A stretch of DNA of 64,000 nt. Source: Chelativorans sp. AA-79 (lineage in GTDB: Bacteria; Pseudomonadota; Alphaproteobacteria; Rhizobiales; Rhizobiaceae). The notes beneath the pieces were generated by a model. That model was not told the origin of the DNA. It saw only the letters and a list, made by a program, of their open reading frames with translations, and searched no databases. The translations under genes were made by a program, and so were the position numbers. Numbering within the stretch: position 1 is the first letter of the stretch; the number at the start of each line of letters is the position of its first letter. Positions 8,540-18,814 of this stretch are shown piece by piece. The stretch spans positions 496,001 through 560,000 of the forward strand of contig NZ_CP120361.1 of the NCBI RefSeq assembly GCF_029457495.1. Direction: 5' to 3'.

Positions 8540-9283
8540 ATGGCTGACCTTCGCAATTATCAGGCCCGTGTGACGCCCGGCGCGCGCGCGGACGCAGCGA
8601 TCGACGAGGGCCTGCGCGCTTACATGATCCGGGTCTACAACCTCATGGCTCTGGGGCTCGCCATCACGGGCCTTGCCGCATGGGGTGCCTTCAACTTCGC
8701 TGTGGCGGACGGCCAGCTGACGGCCTTCGGCCAGCTCATCTACCAGAGCGCCTTCCGCTGGGTGGTGATCTTCGCCCCCCTGGCGCTGGTCTTCTTCATG
8801 AGCTTCCGCATCCATACGATGAGCGTCTCGGCGGCACAAACCACGTTCTGGGTCTATTCGGCCCTGGTGGGCCTGTCGCTGTCGACGATCTTCCTCGTCT
8901 ATACGGGCGAGAGCATCGTGCGGACGTTCTTCATCACCGCGGCTTCCTTCGGCGCCCTGTCGCTGTGGGGCTACACGACGAAGCGCGACCTGTCCGGCAT
9001 GGGCTCCTTCCTGTTCATGGGGCTCATCGGCATCATCATCGCCTCCATTGTCAATATCTTCCTCGGTTCCTCGGCGCTGCAGTTCGCCATCTCGGTGATC
9101 GGCGTGCTGGTCTTCGCCGGGTTGACCGCGTACGACACGCAGCAGATCAAGGAGATGTACTACGAGGGCGACAGTCAGCTCGTGGCCGGCCGCAAGGCCA
9201 TCATGGGCGCGCTGAGGCTCTATCTCGACTTCATCAACCTGTTCATGTTCCTGCTGCAGTTCCTGGGCAGCAGCCGCGAATAG
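8540..9283 (+). CDS. Bax inhibitor-1/YccA family membrane protein
   Basis: A 247-residue inner-membrane protein with seven hydrophobic segments between about residue 35 and the C-terminus. The family block GLTAYDTQQIKEMYYEGD lies between the last helices, and LRLYLDFINLFMFLLQFLG is at the end. BI-1 proteins are pH-sensitive calcium leak channels in structural studies; YccA inhibits FtsH in E. coli. ATG 8540 follows GAGGA at a normal distance. The gene is preceded by a structured leader and followed by a strong terminator, so it is probably monocistronic. Confidence 0.93.
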   Translation: MADLRNYQARVTPGARADAAIDEGLRAYMIRVYNLMALGLAITGLAAWGAFNFAVADGQLTAFGQLIYQSAFRWVVIFAPLALVFFMSFRIHTMSVSAAQTTFWVYSALVGLSLSTIFLVYTGESIVRTFFITAASFGALSLWGYTTKRDLSGMGSFLFMGLIGIIIASIVNIFLGSSALQFAISVIGVLVFAGLTAYDTQQIKEMYYEGDSQLVAGRKAIMGALRLYLDFINLFMFLLQFLGSSRE

Positions 9284-9340
9284 CGCAACCGGGAACGGGA
9301 TATGGAAAGGCCGGGCTTTGCCCGGCTCAGACCGCTGACA

Positions 9341-9370
9341 AACCCCGTCGATTTTTCGGCGGGGTTTTTG
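9341..9370 (+). terminator. Rho-independent terminator after BI-1/YccA gene
   Basis: The arms AACCCCG and CGGGGTT enclose a short loop and are followed by TTTTTG. A second small hairpin (CCGGGC...GCCCGG, 9312-9325) lies just upstream. The hairpin coincides with the left edge of the IS remnant. Confidence 0.8.
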
Positions 9371-9427
9371 TATCCGGCTGACGACCTTTGATTTTCGTCA
9401 GGACTGTTTGTCAGGGTTGCGCCGGCC

Positions 9428-10250
9428 TCAGAGGGGCCGGGGAGCAGGCTTGGGGCAGATCGCCAGGACGATCTTCTTGATGTTCTGGGCTGCGGCGGCG
9501 AGTAGGCACTGGACGCGCACGCGCATCAGACTTCGGAAGCGGGCGTAGCGGTGGCCATGGAGCTGCTTGGCATCGGCGAAGGAGCGTTCGGCCGTCTCCT
9601 TGCGGCGGCGGTAGACGGCCTTGCCCCAAGCCGTCAGCCGGTTGGCATCGAGGCCCTCCCTCGCCTCGGCCCAGACGTCGCGGACGATGGTGCGTTGTGC
9701 CTTGGCGTTCGGCATCGATCGCCCGGTCGAGTTCGGCCCAGTAGCCGGTGCGGGACTGGCGACCATGGCAAGATCGTATTTGCCCTTGTTGGCGTTGGCC
9801 TTCAGATGCGTGCTGTCGGTGTAGAGCACCGTGCCGTCGACCAGCCCGGCCTTGATCGCCTGCTCGACGATGCGGTCGAAGATACCCTGCGCTATTGCCT
9901 CGTCCCGATAGCGCCGGCGCCGGTTCTGGCTCAGTGTCGAGGCGTCGAACACCTTGTCCGCCAGCTTCAGACGCAGGAACCAGCGATAGGCGACGTCGAC
10001 CTCGATCTCACGCACCAACTGGCGTTCCGAACGCACCCCAAACAAATAGCCGATGAACAGCGCCTTGAACATCAACGTCGGATCGAGCGGCGGACGGCCA
10101 TTGTCGGCGCAGTAGAGCGCAGCCGTCAGACATGGATCAAGGAAAAGTCGACACCCGCTCAATCTTGCGCAGCAGATGATCCTTCGGAACCAGATCCTCG
10201 AGCGTAACCATCTCGAGGGCAGTCTGTTCAGGGGCCGGGCGCTTCAACAT
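9428..10250 (-). pseudogene. IS1182-family transposase, frameshifted and internally deleted
   Basis: Reading from the ATG at 10250 gives MLKRPAPEQTALEMVTLEDL, then VPKDHLLRKIERV, followed by an early stop (STFP*) near 10150. This looks like a one-base loss in the stretch that would encode VVDFSFIHDL. The proper frame resumes as LYCADNGRPPLDPTLMFKAL through DSTHLKANANKGKYDLAMVA. There it jumps directly to NAKAQRTIVRDVWAEAREGL, so the central part with most of the catalytic core and the zinc-like segment is missing. The end (RRRKETAERSFADAKQLHGH) is intact. The copy cannot encode an active enzyme. Confidence 0.85.
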
Positions 10251-10302
10251 GTCCCAGTGAATCACAAACCCCTGGACCGCGCCAGGGGTTTGTCAGCAAT
10301 CT

Positions 10303-10329
10303 GAGGCGGCAAAGCCGCCCTTTTCTTTT
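10303..10329 (+). terminator. Terminator-like hairpin with T-run
   Basis: GGCGGC (10305-10310), loop AAA, GCCGCC (10314-10319), then CTTTTCTTTT. It sits only 15 nt before the first ATG of the acetyltransferase frame. This favours the downstream GTG (10381) as that gene's true start, or a promoter overlapping the hairpin. Confidence 0.65.
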
Positions 10330-10380
10330 GCCGCTTGTCCTGCCATGAAAGTGCAACCAGGCCGCAAAGAGCTTCTGACC

Positions 10381-10944
10381 GTGATCACCATCCGCGCCTC
10401 GCAGACCGCCGACCTTCCCGCCATCACCGCAATCTATGCCCATGCCGTCGAGACCGGCACGGCAAGCTACGAGCTCGAGCCGCCGAGCCTGGAGGAGATG
10501 ACATCCCGGATGAAGGCGCTCAATTCCAGGCGCTATCCTTATCTCGTTGCCGAAGAGGAAGGCCGCGTGCTGGGCTACGCCTATGCGGGGCCGTTCCGGC
10601 CACGCCGGGCCTACCGCTTCCTGGTCGAGGATTCTATCTATATAGCGCCGGATGCACAAGGACAGGGTGTCGGCCGTCTGCTGCTGACCGCGCTCATCGA
10701 CGCATGCAGGGAACTCGGCTTCCGTCAGATCGCCGCGGTGATCGGCGACGGCTCGCCGCAGAGCGCTTCGGTGAGGCTGCACGCCGCACTCGGCTTCCGC
10801 CATGCCGGCGTGCTGGAAGGCAGTGGCTACAAGCACGGCCGCTGGCTGGACACGGTGTTCATGCAGCTTTCGCTCAATGGCGGCAATGCCCTGTCGCCGG
10901 ACCCGGAATCACTGCCCGAAAGACTGTTCCAGCGGGGGATCTGA
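10381..10944 (+). CDS. GNAT-family N-acetyltransferase (phosphinothricin acetyltransferase type)
   Basis: About 187 residues from the GTG at 10381; an in-frame ATG at 10345 would add 12 non-conserved residues. The N-terminal pattern ITIRASQTADLPAITAIYAH is typical of GNAT. It continues with ETGTASYELEPPSLEEM and YAYAGPFRPRRAYRFLVEDS, then the acetyl-CoA loop APDAQGQGVGRLLL. The region SVRLHAALGFRHAGVLEGSG is typical of the Pat/Bar and YncA subgroup, which acetylates amino-group compounds such as phosphinothricin or methionine sulfoximine. The natural substrate is unknown. A tail of about 20 residues is unconserved. Confidence 0.88.
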   Translation: MITIRASQTADLPAITAIYAHAVETGTASYELEPPSLEEMTSRMKALNSRRYPYLVAEEEGRVLGYAYAGPFRPRRAYRFLVEDSIYIAPDAQGQGVGRLLLTALIDACRELGFRQIAAVIGDGSPQSASVRLHAALGFRHAGVLEGSGYKHGRWLDTVFMQLSLNGGNALSPDPESLPERLFQRGI

Positions 10945-10950
10945 TCGGGC

Positions 10951-11337
10951 TCAGGTTCCCACCAGGCGCAATTTCTTGTCGAAGACGGCCAGCACGCGGG
11001 GAAGCTCGTGCCCACGCTTCAGGATCGCGCCCGTGACGGCCACGACGCTGTAGGCGCCCTGCTTCCGCGCGAGGCTCGGATCCTTGACGATGCGGAAAAG
11101 CGGAACCTCGCTCGCCCGGCGATAGACGGAGAAGACTGCCCTGTCGTCGAGGTGGTCTATGGCATAATCGCGCCATTCGCCTGCCGCCACCATGCGACCG
11201 TAGACACGCAGGATCTGGTCGAGTTCCCGACGGTCAAAGGTGATCGGAAGCTTCGTCCGCGCCCGGCGGGCCTCGCCGAGCGGGATGAGATTCCCGGAAT
11301 CGTCCCTACCCTCCGAGCCGCTTCCCAGATCGGTCAT
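10951..11337 (-). CDS. DUF2794 family protein
   Basis: A 128-residue cytoplasmic protein. The family core is FDRRELDQILRVYGRMVAAG, then EWRDYAIDHLDDRAVFSVYR, then ARKQGAYSVVAVTGAILKRG. It is an alphaproteobacteria-restricted family of unknown function, usually a single gene per genome. ATG 11337 is chosen because an AGGG lies upstream and the preceding frame is unconserved. It converges with the acetyltransferase, with 6 nt between the stops, and no terminator separates them. Confidence 0.88.
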   Translation of the reverse strand: MTDLGSGSEGRDDSGNLIPLGEARRARTKLPITFDRRELDQILRVYGRMVAAGEWRDYAIDHLDDRAVFSVYRRASEVPLFRIVKDPSLARKQGAYSVVAVTGAILKRGHELPRVLAVFDKKLRLVGT

Positions 11338-11501
11338 GCTGCATGCACCCTCATGACGGTATCGTGACAGGAAAGGTGGCGCGGGCCGCCCGGAAATGCA
11401 ACCCCCGGAGCCCATTCGCAATCAAACCGCTCTCACGGAAAAGATACCCGCCGTCGAATTTGGTGATCGCCTGCCTTATTATTGCCGTTTTCTTTCCCCG
11501 C

Positions 11502-11529
11502 TTGCGCCTGATTTTGCACCGACCATAAG
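11502..11529 (+). promoter_or_regulatory. Candidate promoter of 6S RNA gene
   Basis: TTGCGC (11502-11507), a 16-nt spacer, and CATAAG (11524-11529) place a start site at about 11533-11536, just where the 6S closing stem begins. The elements fit a relaxed sigma-70 promoter; the start has not been measured. Confidence 0.5.
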
Positions 11530-11532
11530 GAT

Positions 11533-11694
11533 GTTGCCTGAGACGGTTCGATCCGGAGCAGTCCTGTACCCCAAGCCCCCCCGCCCACAGGGCTGATCTT
11601 GGATCGAACCAACTCCGGGCCGAAGGCCAAACGAAAGGCAACGATCTCCTGAGATCAGCGCCGGTACAGGCAATCGCCGTGCCGGCGTTTTTTT
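11533..11694 (+). ncRNA. ssrS: 6S RNA
   Basis: About 160 nt with the 6S pattern. The closing stem pairs TTGCCTG (11534-11540) with CAGGCAA (11667-11673). The 5' strand CCTGAGACGGTTCGATCC, followed by CAGTCCTG, resembles the E. coli CTCTGAGATGTTCG...CCAGTCC core. GGTTCGATCC (11545-11554) pairs perfectly with GGATCGAACC (11601-11610). It ends in a GCCG-TGC-CGGC hairpin plus seven T residues (about 11678-11694). 6S RNA mimics an open promoter, binds RNA polymerase holoenzyme and down-regulates transcription in stationary phase. It lies in an otherwise gene-free 378-bp gap and converges on the DUF1223 gene. A covariance-model search would settle it. Confidence 0.8.
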
Positions 11695-11715
11695 GTCTCC
11701 AGGATGCCAGGACGG

Positions 11716-12474
11716 TCAGACCACGGAGGGGATATCCGCTGCTCCCAGAACCGGGCCGGGGTTCCCTTTTCCGTCGACGGACTGGACGAGCACCGCGCAG
11801 CCGCCACCCTTGCTGCTGATCTCCGTCTTGGGAAATTCGAGCCGGACGGCTTTGCCGTGCCAGACGCCGATCGTCTGATAGCTCCTGACCACATTGCAGT
11901 AATCGATGGTCTTTCCCCTGTTTTCGCCGGCTCTGATCTCGACCGATTTGTGAGGACGGTAGGCGGCGAGGATGATATGGGCGCCTGTGGCTTGGGCGGG
12001 ACCCTTGCCGATGTCGATCACGACGTTCTGGCTCGTCGCCGAAAGCGTCACGTCCGCAGAGAAGGTGTGTGCGCCGGAGGCGGCCGCCTCCAATGCATCC
12101 AGCACCGCACTGCGGTCCGTCCCGGTCACGTCGAGCCTCCCGTTGATCACGATCTGCGGTGTATAGACGGAGGTGCCGAGCACTTCTCCATAGCCATGCT
12201 GCCTCTCGGTGTTTTCCGGCGTGGCGAGGTCGTCCTTCCAGCCGAGATAGTCCCAGTAGTCTACATGGTAGGCGAGGGCTACGAGATCGCTGCGGTCCGC
12301 AAGCTCCGAAAAGAGAGCATCCGCCCGCGGGCAACTGCTGCAGCCTTGGCTGGTGAACAGCTCCACCACCGCGATGGGCCTGTCTGCCGCCCTGGAAGCC
12401 CGGAAACATGAAGGCAGCGCCACCGCCACAAGGCCCATCTTCAAAATGGTTCTGCGAGCGGTGAGACTCCGCAT
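11716..12474 (-). CDS. DUF1223 thioredoxin-like secreted protein
   Basis: A 252-residue protein with an N-terminal export signal (ARRTILKMGLVAVALPSC...RAA; the ARRTILK start is twin-arginine-like). DUF1223 follows: VELFTSQGCSSCPRADALF with a C45-x-x-C48 motif as in thioredoxin folds, then AYHVDYWDYLGWKDDLATPE and YTPQIVINGR. A periplasmic thiol-disulfide role is inferred from the motif only. It lies downstream of acnA on the same strand but is separated by 217 bp and by the acnA terminator region. Confidence 0.87.
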   Translation of the reverse strand: MRSLTARRTILKMGLVAVALPSCFRASRAADRPIAVVELFTSQGCSSCPRADALFSELADRSDLVALAYHVDYWDYLGWKDDLATPENTERQHGYGEVLGTSVYTPQIVINGRLDVTGTDRSAVLDALEAAASGAHTFSADVTLSATSQNVVIDIGKGPAQATGAHIILAAYRPHKSVEIRAGENRGKTIDYCNVVRSYQTIGVWHGKAVRLEFPKTEISSKGGGCAVLVQSVDGKGNPGPVLGAADIPSVV

Positions 12475-12616
12475 GTCCTCTTCCTCGTCACGGCCTCAAA
12501 GGTTATCGGGCCGCCTTTTGCTGCATTGTTTAATGGTAGCGGCGAATGAACTTCCTTGGAAAGTCACGTTGCGGTGAAGGCTTCGTTAACCGGCGTGGTG
12601 TCCGCCGCATAAACGC

Positions 12617-12642
12617 GAAACCGCCGGCCAAGGCCGGCGGTT
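12617..12642 (-). terminator. Terminator hairpin after acnA
   Basis: On the minus strand, AACCGCCGGCC and GGCCGGCGGTT form an 11-bp perfect stem with a TT loop about 50 nt after the acnA stop. It is followed by TCGCGTTT, a weak T-tract. Confidence 0.6.
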
Positions 12643-12691
12643 CATGGTTTTCCGGGGGCGGAGAACCGTTTTCCCCCTTTCCCGCATCACG

Positions 12692-15382
<2,691 letters not shown>

Positions 15383-15660
15383 GTGCGATCATCCCATCTG
15401 GTCTGTTCATCCGAACGGGAACGGACTTCCTGAGACGTCAGGCTCAAAGGTGCGGGTACGGTCATTTCCGCGTCCGTCCCCTGCGTAACAGCCGGTCAAG
15501 GCGGCGGTGCGCTGGTTCGGCACAAAGGCTCTCCACGCCGACCGCTGGCGTGGTTGCCCCGGATATAGAGAAATTCGTAAAAGAGTTCTATAGCGATAAG
15601 CGCATTTCTGCCGCATTCAGGAAAGGGTTGGGATAAGCCATTGCCGGAGAGGGAAAAACC

Positions 15661-16266
15661 ATGCGGCTCGCCGCCGAGCGCTTGAGCGGCGAGCGCGGCG
15701 GAGAGGCCGTCTTTTCCGGTATCTCCTTTGGTCTGGGCGCAGGCGAGGCACTGCTCGTGACAGGGCCCAACGGAGCAGGAAAATCCACGCTTCTCAGGGT
15801 TGTCGCAGGGCTGCTGCCGTCGGCGGAAGGTGCCGTGACGTTTTCCGGCGGCGGGGAGGCGTTCCCGGATGCCAGGGCAGCCTGCCACTATCTCGGCCAT
15901 CTGAACGCGATGAAGACCGCGCTCACCGTGGAGGAGAATCTCGCCTTCTGGCGCGATTTCCTGGGCGAGCCGCGGCTTTCGCCCTACGAGGCGCTGGAGA
16001 TGGTGGGCCTCGACGATATCGCGCACCTGCCCTTCGGCTATCTCTCCACCGGCCAGCGCCGGCGCGCGGCGATCGCGCGGCTCCTCGTATCGCATCGGCC
16101 GGCGTGGCTGCTCGACGAGCCCACCGCCGGGCTCGATCGTGCATCGGAACGGCGATTTGCGGACCTGATGCGCGGGCATCTGGCGGAAGGCGGCATCATC
16201 GTCGCGGCGACGCATCTTCCGCTGGGATTGGAGAGGGCGCAGGAATTGAGGATGGGGGAGAGATGA
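15661..16266 (+). CDS. ccmA: Heme exporter ATP-binding protein CcmA
   Basis: A 201-residue ABC ATPase of cytochrome c maturation system I. It has Walker A TGPNGAGKSTLL, a compact helical region (YLGHLNAMKTALTVEENL), signature LSTGQRRRAAIARLL, Walker B AWLLDEPTAGLD and H-loop AATH. With CcmB and CcmC-CcmD it uses ATP to release holo-CcmE. CcmE and CcmF-H are not in the window; in rhizobia they usually lie at a separate cycHJKL locus. The 220-bp gap to ccmB is unusually large because of a palindromic repeat. Confidence 0.95.
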   Translation: MRLAAERLSGERGGEAVFSGISFGLGAGEALLVTGPNGAGKSTLLRVVAGLLPSAEGAVTFSGGGEAFPDARAACHYLGHLNAMKTALTVEENLAFWRDFLGEPRLSPYEALEMVGLDDIAHLPFGYLSTGQRRRAAIARLLVSHRPAWLLDEPTAGLDRASERRFADLMRGHLAEGGIIVAATHLPLGLERAQELRMGER

Positions 16267-16292
16267 CTTTCATCCTTTCCTCCCCTCGCGCT

Positions 16293-16444
16293 CCCCTCTG
16301 CCCTACCGGGTGTCTCCCCCACAGGCGGGGAGATCGGACCTCTTTGGGGCTTTCGCCAATCTGCGGCGCTACAAAAAGAGCGCCGGCGAAACCGGCCGGC
16401 GTAATCTCCCCTCTTGCGGGGGAGATGGGCGGCAGGGCAGAGAG
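16293..16444. repeat. Composite palindromic intergenic repeat, copy 1
   Basis: Two inverted arms of about 42 bp (16293-16334 and 16403-16444) flank a 68-bp centre. Each arm begins or ends with CCTCTGCCCT-type sequence and contains its own CTCCCC...GGGGAG hairpin. The same design recurs at 57653-57805, with related arms and a related centre (both have TTCGCCA and CGGCCGG). It resembles the RIME/BIME-type mosaic repeats of rhizobial genomes. Here it separates ccmA from ccmB. Confidence 0.85.
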
Positions 16445-16486
16445 GCGCGAGAAGGGGTGCTGCATCTCCGAACGGAGCGCCGCCTG

Positions 16487-17152
16487 ATGCTCGCCCTCTA
16501 CCTCCGCGAAGTAAAACTCGGCATCCGCGCCGGCAGCGGCGCGATGGCCGGCGTGCTCTTCTTCCTCGCCGTGGTCTCCGTCATCCCCTTCGGCGTGGGG
16601 CCGGACCTCAACCTTCTCGCCCGCATCGGCCCGGCGATCCTGTGGATCGGCGCACTGCTTGCGGGCTTGCTCGGCCTCGACCGCCTGTTCCAGGCCGACC
16701 GGGAGGACGGCTCGCTCGATGTGCTGCTGACGACCGAGAGCCGCCACATGGTGGCGCTCACGGTGTTCACGAAATGCCTGGCGCACTGGACGACGGCCAT
16801 TCTGCCGCTCGTCGCCGTCACGCCGCTCCTCGGTGTCTTCATGAACGTGCCGCCCGTCGGGCTCGCCGCTGCGACCCTGACTCTTCTCGTCGGCACACCG
16901 GCCATCACTTTCATCGGTGCGGTGGGCGCTGCGCTCACGGTGGCGCTGCCGCGCGGCGGGCTGCTCGTCTCGGTCATCATCCTGCCGCTGACGATCCCCG
17001 TCCTCATCTTCGGCGTGGCGGCGAGCAGGGGCGCAGTGGCCGAGCCCGACCCGTTCCTGCCGCCTTTCCTCATCATGGCGGCGCTCACCCTCTTCTTCGC
17101 CGTCATCGGGCCCGCCGCGGCCGCCCTCGCCCTGCGTGGCGCAGCAGACTGA
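16487..17152 (+). CDS. ccmB: Heme exporter membrane protein CcmB
   Basis: A 221-residue protein with six predicted membrane helices. Family features are REVKLGIRAG at the start, LFQADREDGSLDVLLTT in the first cytoplasmic loop and LPLVAVTPLLGVFMNVPP. CcmB is the permease partner of CcmA in the heme-handling complex of cytochrome c maturation. The ATG at 16487 matches the normal N-terminus; the open frame upstream runs into the palindromic repeat and is not family sequence. ccmC follows after 81 bp. Confidence 0.94.
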   Translation: MLALYLREVKLGIRAGSGAMAGVLFFLAVVSVIPFGVGPDLNLLARIGPAILWIGALLAGLLGLDRLFQADREDGSLDVLLTTESRHMVALTVFTKCLAHWTTAILPLVAVTPLLGVFMNVPPVGLAAATLTLLVGTPAITFIGAVGAALTVALPRGGLLVSVIILPLTIPVLIFGVAASRGAVAEPDPFLPPFLIMAALTLFFAVIGPAAAALALRGAAD

Positions 17153-17233
17153 GCCGGAGCCGGACAAAAGGCCTCATGCGGCTTTGACGTTCGTCAATTG
17201 CGCTCCGGCGGGCTGGGCTCTATCTAGGACCTC

Positions 17234-18004
17234 ATGAGCGAGAACGCGGTCCGCCGCTGGATGGATATTGCCAACCCGACGCGCTTCCTGGCGCTGTCGG
17301 GCACCGTGTTGCCGTGGCTGTGGGGCGCGGCAATGCTGGTGCTGGCGGCGGGCCTCGCCATGGCATTTGCCGCGCCGGAGGACTATCAGCAGGGCATCGC
17401 TGTCCGGATCATGTATATCCACGTGCCTTTCGCGTGGCTTTCCATGTTCTGCTACAGCCTGATGGCGGGCTCCGCGCTCGGCACGCTGGTCTGGCGGCAT
17501 CCGCTCGCCGACGTGTCGCTGAAGGCTGCAGCCCCCATCGGTGCCGTCTTCACGGCGCTGGCGCTCGCCACCGGCTCGATCTGGGGCAAGCCCATGTGGG
17601 GCACGTGGTGGGTGTGGGATGCGAGGCTCACCTCGGTTTTCGTGCTCTTCCTCATGTATCTCGGCATCATCGCGCTCACGCGTGCGCTCGACGACCCCGG
17701 CCGCTCGGCGAGGGCGGCCGCCATCCTCACGCTGGTCGGCTTCGTCAATATACCGATCATCAAGTTCTCGGTCGATTGGTGGAACACGCTTCACCAGCCG
17801 GCCTCGGTCTTCCGGCTGGACGGCCCGACCATTCATCCGAGCCTGCTCTGGCCGCTGCTTGTCTGCGCGCTCGGCTTCACGCTCCTGTTTCTCGCGCTGC
17901 ATCTGATGGCCATGCGGACGGAAATCTGGCGTCGCCGGGTGATCGCCATGCGCCGGCTTTCCGCCCGCGCAGCCGACGCGAAGCCCGCGGAGGCCATGCG
18001 ATGA
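17234..18004 (+). CDS. ccmC: Heme handling protein CcmC
   Basis: A 256-residue polytopic protein of the HemeHandling (WWD) family. The tryptophan-rich motif WGTWWVWDARLTS is present. Two conserved histidines sit in IMYIHVPFAW and DWWNTLHQPAS, which ligate heme axially in the family. CcmC transfers heme to the chaperone CcmE in the periplasm. The stop overlaps the start of ccmD (ATGA). Confidence 0.96.
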   Translation: MSENAVRRWMDIANPTRFLALSGTVLPWLWGAAMLVLAAGLAMAFAAPEDYQQGIAVRIMYIHVPFAWLSMFCYSLMAGSALGTLVWRHPLADVSLKAAAPIGAVFTALALATGSIWGKPMWGTWWVWDARLTSVFVLFLMYLGIIALTRALDDPGRSARAAAILTLVGFVNIPIIKFSVDWWNTLHQPASVFRLDGPTIHPSLLWPLLVCALGFTLLFLALHLMAMRTEIWRRRVIAMRRLSARAADAKPAEAMR

Positions 18005-18162
18005 GCCATCTCGCCTATGTGGCCGCGGCCTATATCATCTCCATGCTTGCGATCGCCGGGCTCGTGGCGTGGATCCTGCTCGACCAGTCGGCCCAGCAGC
18101 GCGCGCTCAAGGAGCTCGAATCGCGCGGCGTTCGCCGGCGCTCAGCCGGAGGTTCGCGATGA
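18001..18162 (+). CDS. ccmD: Heme exporter protein CcmD
   Basis: A 53-residue single-span peptide. MSHLAYVAAAYIISMLAIAG is the conserved AYIxxAY-type start plus membrane helix, followed by a basic cytoplasmic tail (ALKELESRGVRRRS). CcmD stabilises the CcmC-CcmE interaction. Its ATG overlaps the ccmC stop and its TGA overlaps the ccmG start, so the three are translationally coupled. Confidence 0.93.
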   Translation: MSHLAYVAAAYIISMLAIAGLVAWILLDQSAQQRALKELESRGVRRRSAGGSR

Positions 18163-18737
18163 GCCCGGCGGACGAATACGCACCGAGACGCCGCAGGCTG
18201 ATCCTGCTTTTGCCGCTCTTCGCCTTCCTTGCGCTTTCGGCCGTGTTCCTCATGCAGCTCTTTTCCGGCAGGGACACGTCGGTTGTCCCCTCCGCGCTTA
18301 TCGGGCAGTCCGCGCCGCAGACAGAGCTGCCGCCGCTTGAAGGCATGGACTTGCCGGGGCTTTCGCCCGCCGGTTTCCAAGGCCATGTGACGCTGGTCAA
18401 TGTCTGGGGATCGTGGTGTGTGCCCTGCCGGCAGGAGCATCCGCTGCTGATGGAGCTGGCACAGGACGACCGCCTGCGGCTTGTCGGCCTCAACTATAAG
18501 GACAAGCCGGAGAATGCCCGGCGCTTCCTCGGCGAGCTCGGCAACCCGTTCGATGCCATCGGCGTGGATCAGAGCGGTCGCGCGGCCATCGACTGGGGCG
18601 TCTACGGCGTGCCGGAGACTTTCCTGGTCGGCCCCGACGGCAGGATCCGCTATAAGCATGTCGGCCCGTTCACGCCCGAAAGCATCGCCGACGAACTGAT
18701 CCCCGAGCTCGAGAAAGTGCTGCCGGGCACCTCGTGA
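18159..18737 (+). CDS. ccmG: Thiol:disulfide interchange protein CcmG/DsbE
   Basis: A 192-residue membrane-anchored periplasmic thioredoxin. One N-terminal helix (LILLLPLFAFLALSAVFLM) anchors it. The thioredoxin domain has WGSWCVPC (C87, C90), the family NYKDKPENA insert and YGVPETFLV with the cis-proline. It keeps the apocytochrome CXXCH cysteines reduced for heme attachment. It is the last gene of the ccm cluster; the next gene is on the opposite strand. Confidence 0.95.
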   Translation: MSPADEYAPRRRRLILLLPLFAFLALSAVFLMQLFSGRDTSVVPSALIGQSAPQTELPPLEGMDLPGLSPAGFQGHVTLVNVWGSWCVPCRQEHPLLMELAQDDRLRLVGLNYKDKPENARRFLGELGNPFDAIGVDQSGRAAIDWGVYGVPETFLVGPDGRIRYKHVGPFTPESIADELIPELEKVLPGTS

Positions 18738-18814
18738 TGCGGTCGCATCCGCTCGATTTCTTCGTATCTGCCGCTTTTGCGAAAACGCCGGGATTCTACC
18801 CGGCTGCAAGTGGC

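Larger units (their letters stand above)
9334..10297 (-). mobile_element. Decayed IS1182-family insertion sequence
   Basis: About 0.96 kb bounded by an inverted 13-nt sequence, GCTGACAAACCCC at 9334-9346 and its complement at 10285-10297. Each copy is part of a larger CAAACCCC/GGGGTTTG hairpin. The interior carries a broken IS1182-type transposase on the minus strand. Full IS1182 relatives are roughly 1.3-2 kb, so this copy has lost material. The terminal repeats are inferred: the same sequences could simply be terminators flanking the element, because IS1182 relatives are reported to favour palindromic targets. Confidence 0.6.

Noticed and set aside
7547..9283. 578-codon frame fusing a permease shadow to the BI-1 gene
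   Set aside because: The real BI-1/YccA gene begins at 8540, which has a ribosome site and the family N-terminus; upstream codons are out-of-frame shadow of the permease.
11545..11610. GGTTCGATCC resembling a tRNA T-loop
   Set aside because: No acceptor or anticodon arms; it pairs with GGATCGAACC as part of 6S RNA.
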